In this document: positions 8,801 to 11,130 of the stretch, one piece after another
Position numbering within the stretch: position 1 is the first letter of the stretch
Layout: each line of letters opens with the position of its first letter
DNA from: Jimgerdemannia flammicorona
Lineage: Eukaryota > Mucoromycota > Endogonomycetes > Endogonales > Endogonaceae
Length of the DNA stretch: 11,130 nt
Assembly (NCBI GenBank): GCA_003990745.1
Contig: RBNI01006633.1
Coordinates: 1 to 11,130, forward strand
Reading direction: 5' to 3'
Program-made: the position numbers and the translations under genes
The notes under the pieces: model-generated
Database searches by the model: none
Seen by the model: only the letters and a program-made list of their open reading frames with translations
What the model was told of the DNA's origin: nothing

Positions 8801-9453
8801 TCTAATATATCCTAGACATTCACTCCCCAGCACTCTACTGTCAACACCCAGTCAATCCTAGAGCCCAGCCCTACCACCCAGTAAGTATAAATTCAGCACT
8901 CTACCCAAAACTGTCACCCTGAGTCAATCAAGAAGCTCAACCTCTCAATCTCCATCCAATCATCCAACCTGCCACTTCTGCCTCTCATTCCTCTCCTGCT
9001 ATCAGTTCTGTCTACCCCATTATCATATACTATGTTAAAATCACCCCCCAGGCAATCTATCCCTACCTCATCCATAAAACCAGTCTCTCTCAAGTCTCTG
9101 ATGCAATCTACATGTTCCCCCCTCTCAGATGGGTAATAATATGACCCAATAGTCAAAGGGTTCCACCCAGGCCTCTTCCATACCTCCTACACCAATCTAC
9201 TCCCCCAATATACAATATCCCCAATGTCCCCCATCTCCTTTCGAATCAGAATGCCCACCCACCCAGTCCATACAGCTGCCCCACCCCATTCTCTAGTCCA
9301 GTCCTACAAGTCTATGTCTATCTCATACTATACATTCTGTAGTAAGAAGAGATCTGCATCCAGTCCCTTTAACCAGCCAAATATATTCCTGTACCGTGCT
9401 GCTCTCCTCAACTCATTCATGTTCAAAGAAAAGATTCTAGTTATACTATTCAT
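5858..9453 (-). pseudogene. Element B ORF2, endonuclease-reverse transcriptase polyprotein, broken
   Basis: The start at 9453 gives MNSITRIFSLNMNELRR, aligned with MNSLYILSLNING of element A. The endonuclease is read through stops: LLQNV, GGDFNIVYDN (about 9048), SRIDWVL and PDYWGL (8781-8764). The linker has KEVNELKKVL, LEEGERLTRFLS and APGEDELP. The RT shows VSLLYRDKRR, motif A FLNQEKVYDRV (N codon at 7660-7658), motif B GVPQGDPLSS, motif C AFMDDMVV (7360-7355) and LNWHKCE. Then come LAERVMVLNVY, YHLDFPAWVV and LGLVDF, and a knuckle C-x2-C-x14-H-x4-C (6303-6232) followed by IWIGLTDHW. Frameshifts lie near 8200-8290, at a TA-rich stretch (6996-7011), and once more before 6330. Many Trp, Gln and Arg positions are stops. 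The catalytic His is Tyr and the motif A Asp is Asn, so the product would be dead even without the stops. Confidence 0.87.
6232..6303 (-). other. Element B ORF2 C-terminal zinc knuckle
   Basis: The spacing C-x2-C-x14-H-x4-C (CEEC then EHWLEEC) matches the C-C-H-C knuckle found near the C-terminus of many L1-like ORF2 proteins (zf-RVT type in plants). Element A has the same motif at about 565-632 with x12 instead of x14 and the same QTPEH block. All four ligands are kept in both copies. It is thought to help RNA binding and insertion. Confidence 0.8.
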
Positions 9454-9484
9454 ATTGAATAATGTTTGATATTGAGAGCCCAGT

Positions 9485-11130
9485 TTAGAATTCTATACTC
9501 ATCCCATCACCAGCAAGATCCAAGCACTGCTCTATCTCTAACTCATCCTCTGCTACAGCCTGAGCATCCAGGGCTTCCAAGATTTCCTAATACTCTACCC
9601 CATCTACAATCTCTATTTCTGCCTGATAATCCATATATATCACTCTCCACTTCTCCAACCCCTTCCTCAAATTCCACAAGTATGCCACCCAGTTATTTGC
9701 AATCTCTCGAAGGGCCTCCTCTCTCTGATCATCCACTTGATATTCCTCTGACTCTAAGAGTACTGCTAGGATCTCATTTCTAATCTTCCTTAGCACCCCC
9801 TCCCTATGGAGAATTTCCTCCCAATGCCTATCACTTAGGACCCAGAAGTCCTTTTCCCTCAGCTCCTCAGCTGCCACTCCCTCCAGAGTCTTCTACAGTC
9901 ACTTCTCTTCATCTACTGCCTCAGCAATACCCCAGGCAACTCCTTCAACCTCTACTACAGAGTTCACTAAGGTGCTTCTCCTCCCCAACTCATCCCACTC
10001 CTCCTCCAATATATCAAGTAGTTCTTTCTCCCTCTCTGCCCCACTTGGGATACCATACTGAGGGTAGACTTCCCCACTCATTTCAGTATCCTCCACTATG
10101 CCACCCAGTCTCTCCTCACTCAATCCGCCCTGGGCCACATCCTGGGCCATCCTGTGCTCCTCTGCCCAAGTACTCTCTATCAGTCTGGTACTCCCTTCTC
10201 CTGCACTACTACCTGCCACATCTTCTCTCAACTTCTCCAACAGCTCCTTCTGGATTAACCTCCCCTGCACCTTCTTCCAGGCCACCTGGTCCATCTTGAT
10301 CTTCTTTCCCTCTACAATCTCCACCACCATCTTAGCTTCATACTCCTTCCAAGCCAATCTCCTCCTCTCCACTACTCCTGCCAGATCCTCAAGAGCCTCC
10401 AGCAAGTCCTTCTCTTCCTCTGGTGTCTTCTTTACCTACAAAACCTTACATTCAACTGATCCCCACTTAAGGGTTGCTGGCCAATCCCTCACTTTCCCAG
10501 TATTCTCTCTCTCAGCCAGCCTCACCCTGATATCAAAATCTCCCATCTGGAGTTCAGTACCCTCTCAGACTCTGAACCTGATATCTATGATTTCCCCATA
10601 TTCCTTAACCACCTCTACAATCAACTCCCTGGTCTTCTCCCTCAATACTGTAGGAAGATCCAACATCATCAACTATACCACTTAGGGGTCCCAGTGTATG
10701 CATCTGACCATAGAGACCACTACTCTGCCCACTACTACTCCCTTCTCCACAGCCTTCAATAATGATACCTCTTCCTCAAATCCAACCTCGATCCCTTCTT
10801 TCCCCTTTAAGAACTTCACCGAAGCCACCCCCTTCACCTTCTGCACCACCAGCCCCAAAATCATCCTTGCAGTCACTGCCAAACCCTGGAAGTACAAGTG
10901 ATAATAAATTCTGACCTTGACTTTTTGAGTAATAGTGCCAATACTATATCAGTCATGTCATCTGCCAGGTCCCTGGGCCTCATGCCCTCCCCCTGTTCTG
11001 ATCTGCCAACAATCATCACATCTGGATTTTTTTCCAGATCTCTAGTCACAACTCCATCAGCAGTCACATCCCCAGTCCCTACTCCCCCCCCCCCCCCCCC
11101 CCCCCAACCCCCCCCCCCTCCCCCCCCCCC
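9485..11130 (-). pseudogene. Element B ORF1, RNA-binding (gag-like) protein, partial and broken
   Basis: This is the homologue of element A ORF1. From the window end it reads a Gly-rich stretch, then DVTADGVV and SEQGEG (about 11067-10950). A frameshift near 10940 follows, and then one frame runs from about 10897 to the end. The first fold ends in IHWDP, as element A ends in LRWDP. The second, RRM-like unit shows LDLPT, EYGEIIDIRF and FDIRVRLAE, followed by RDWP and ECKV. A long Glu/Lys-rich helical part follows (about 10405-9900) and a C-terminal part with YQVDD and VAYLWNL aligns to YEVDED in element A. In-frame stops include TAA and TAG just after WDP (TGG and CAA in element A), TGA for Trp near 10573, two near 9890, and TAG at 9587-9589. 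The probable true end is TAA at 9487-9485. Confidence 0.72.
11084..11130. repeat. Poly(C) low-complexity tract at the window edge
   Basis: There are 47 bases of C broken only by AA (11106-11107) and T (11119), in runs of 22, 11 and 11. On the element strand this is poly(G), in frame with the Gly-rich N-terminal part of ORF1 (GGG codes Gly). It may be an expanded glycine-codon run. It may also be a sequencing or assembly artefact, since such tracts often end contigs. No further feature is visible. Confidence 0.85.

Larger units (their letters stand above)
5858..11130 (-). mobile_element. Element B: older L1-like LINE, degenerate, interrupted by element A, cut by window end
   Basis: This is a second element with the same domain order and orientation as element A: partial ORF1 (9485 to the end), ORF2 (9453 down to about 5858), and no poly(A) tail at its low-coordinate end. 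It aligns with element A from the Gly-rich part of ORF1 to the C-terminal Trp-rich part of ORF2, with shared blocks such as WDP, LPT, RDWP and ECKV in ORF1. Protein divergence is high, so it is a different subfamily or a much older copy. CpG is nearly absent (about nine by eye in 5.2 kb against roughly two hundred expected from base content). About 200 bases of ORF1 plus the 5' UTR must lie beyond the window. The missing tail fits interruption by element A. Confidence 0.88.

Noticed and set aside
177..9453. Stop-codon reassignment or programmed readthrough to explain the in-frame stops
   Set aside because: All three stop codons occur, at positions that are Trp, Gln or Arg by comparison, and frameshifts and lost catalytic residues are also present. 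Decay explains this better.
10098..10685. A 195-codon plus-strand frame
   Set aside because: It is the antisense shadow of element B ORF1, which is supported by its alignment to element A.
1..11130. CRISPR array, tRNA, rRNA or bacterial operon features
   Set aside because: No regularly spaced repeats, cloverleaf-type sequence or rRNA-like block was seen on either strand, and the whole window is accounted for by the two LINE copies.

Overview
The window is eukaryotic repeat DNA. I recognise no host gene in it. It holds two decayed copies of an L1-like LINE (non-LTR retrotransposon with an apurinic-type endonuclease, a reverse transcriptase and a C-terminal zinc knuckle). Both are coded on the minus strand, so the plus strand is C-rich and full of antisense Ser/Pro-rich open frames. 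The host cannot be fixed from this sequence. Two ORFs, an L1-like RT and near-total loss of CpG in one copy point to a eukaryote that methylates its transposons, such as a filamentous fungus or a plant.

Layout on the plus strand: 1-35 is a short flank ending in a (CT)n-rich candidate target-site duplication. Element A (about 36-5845, minus) looks nearly full length. From its 3' end it has a poly(A) tail (36-49 as T on the plus strand), an AATAAA signal (67-72), a 3' UTR, ORF2 (177-3812), a short spacer, ORF1 (3825-5668) and a 5' UTR (5669-5845). A second copy of the (CT)n-rich site lies at 5846-5857. Element B (about 5858-11130, minus) follows, with ORF2 (to 9453) and ORF1 (9485 to the window end). 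It runs into a poly(C) tract at 11084-11130, inside the Gly-rich 5' part of ORF1.

The best reading is a nested insertion: the younger element A landed in the 3' end of the older element B, and 1-35 is the displaced end of B. Three things support this: the shared 12-14 bp site, an intact poly(A) tail on A, and far heavier CpG loss in B (about nine CpG in 5.2 kb) than in A (about sixty in 5.8 kb).

In an active element, ORF1 protein would bind the element RNA, ORF2 endonuclease would nick the target, and ORF2 reverse transcriptase would copy the RNA at the nick. Here both copies carry many nonsense codons and several frameshifts, and B has also lost catalytic residues, so neither can move by itself. 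The two copies align along their whole length but are strongly diverged in protein, so they are separate subfamilies or old lineages. I found no evidence of a new biological system. The notable points are the nested structure, the deamination-type decay and the readable domain architecture.
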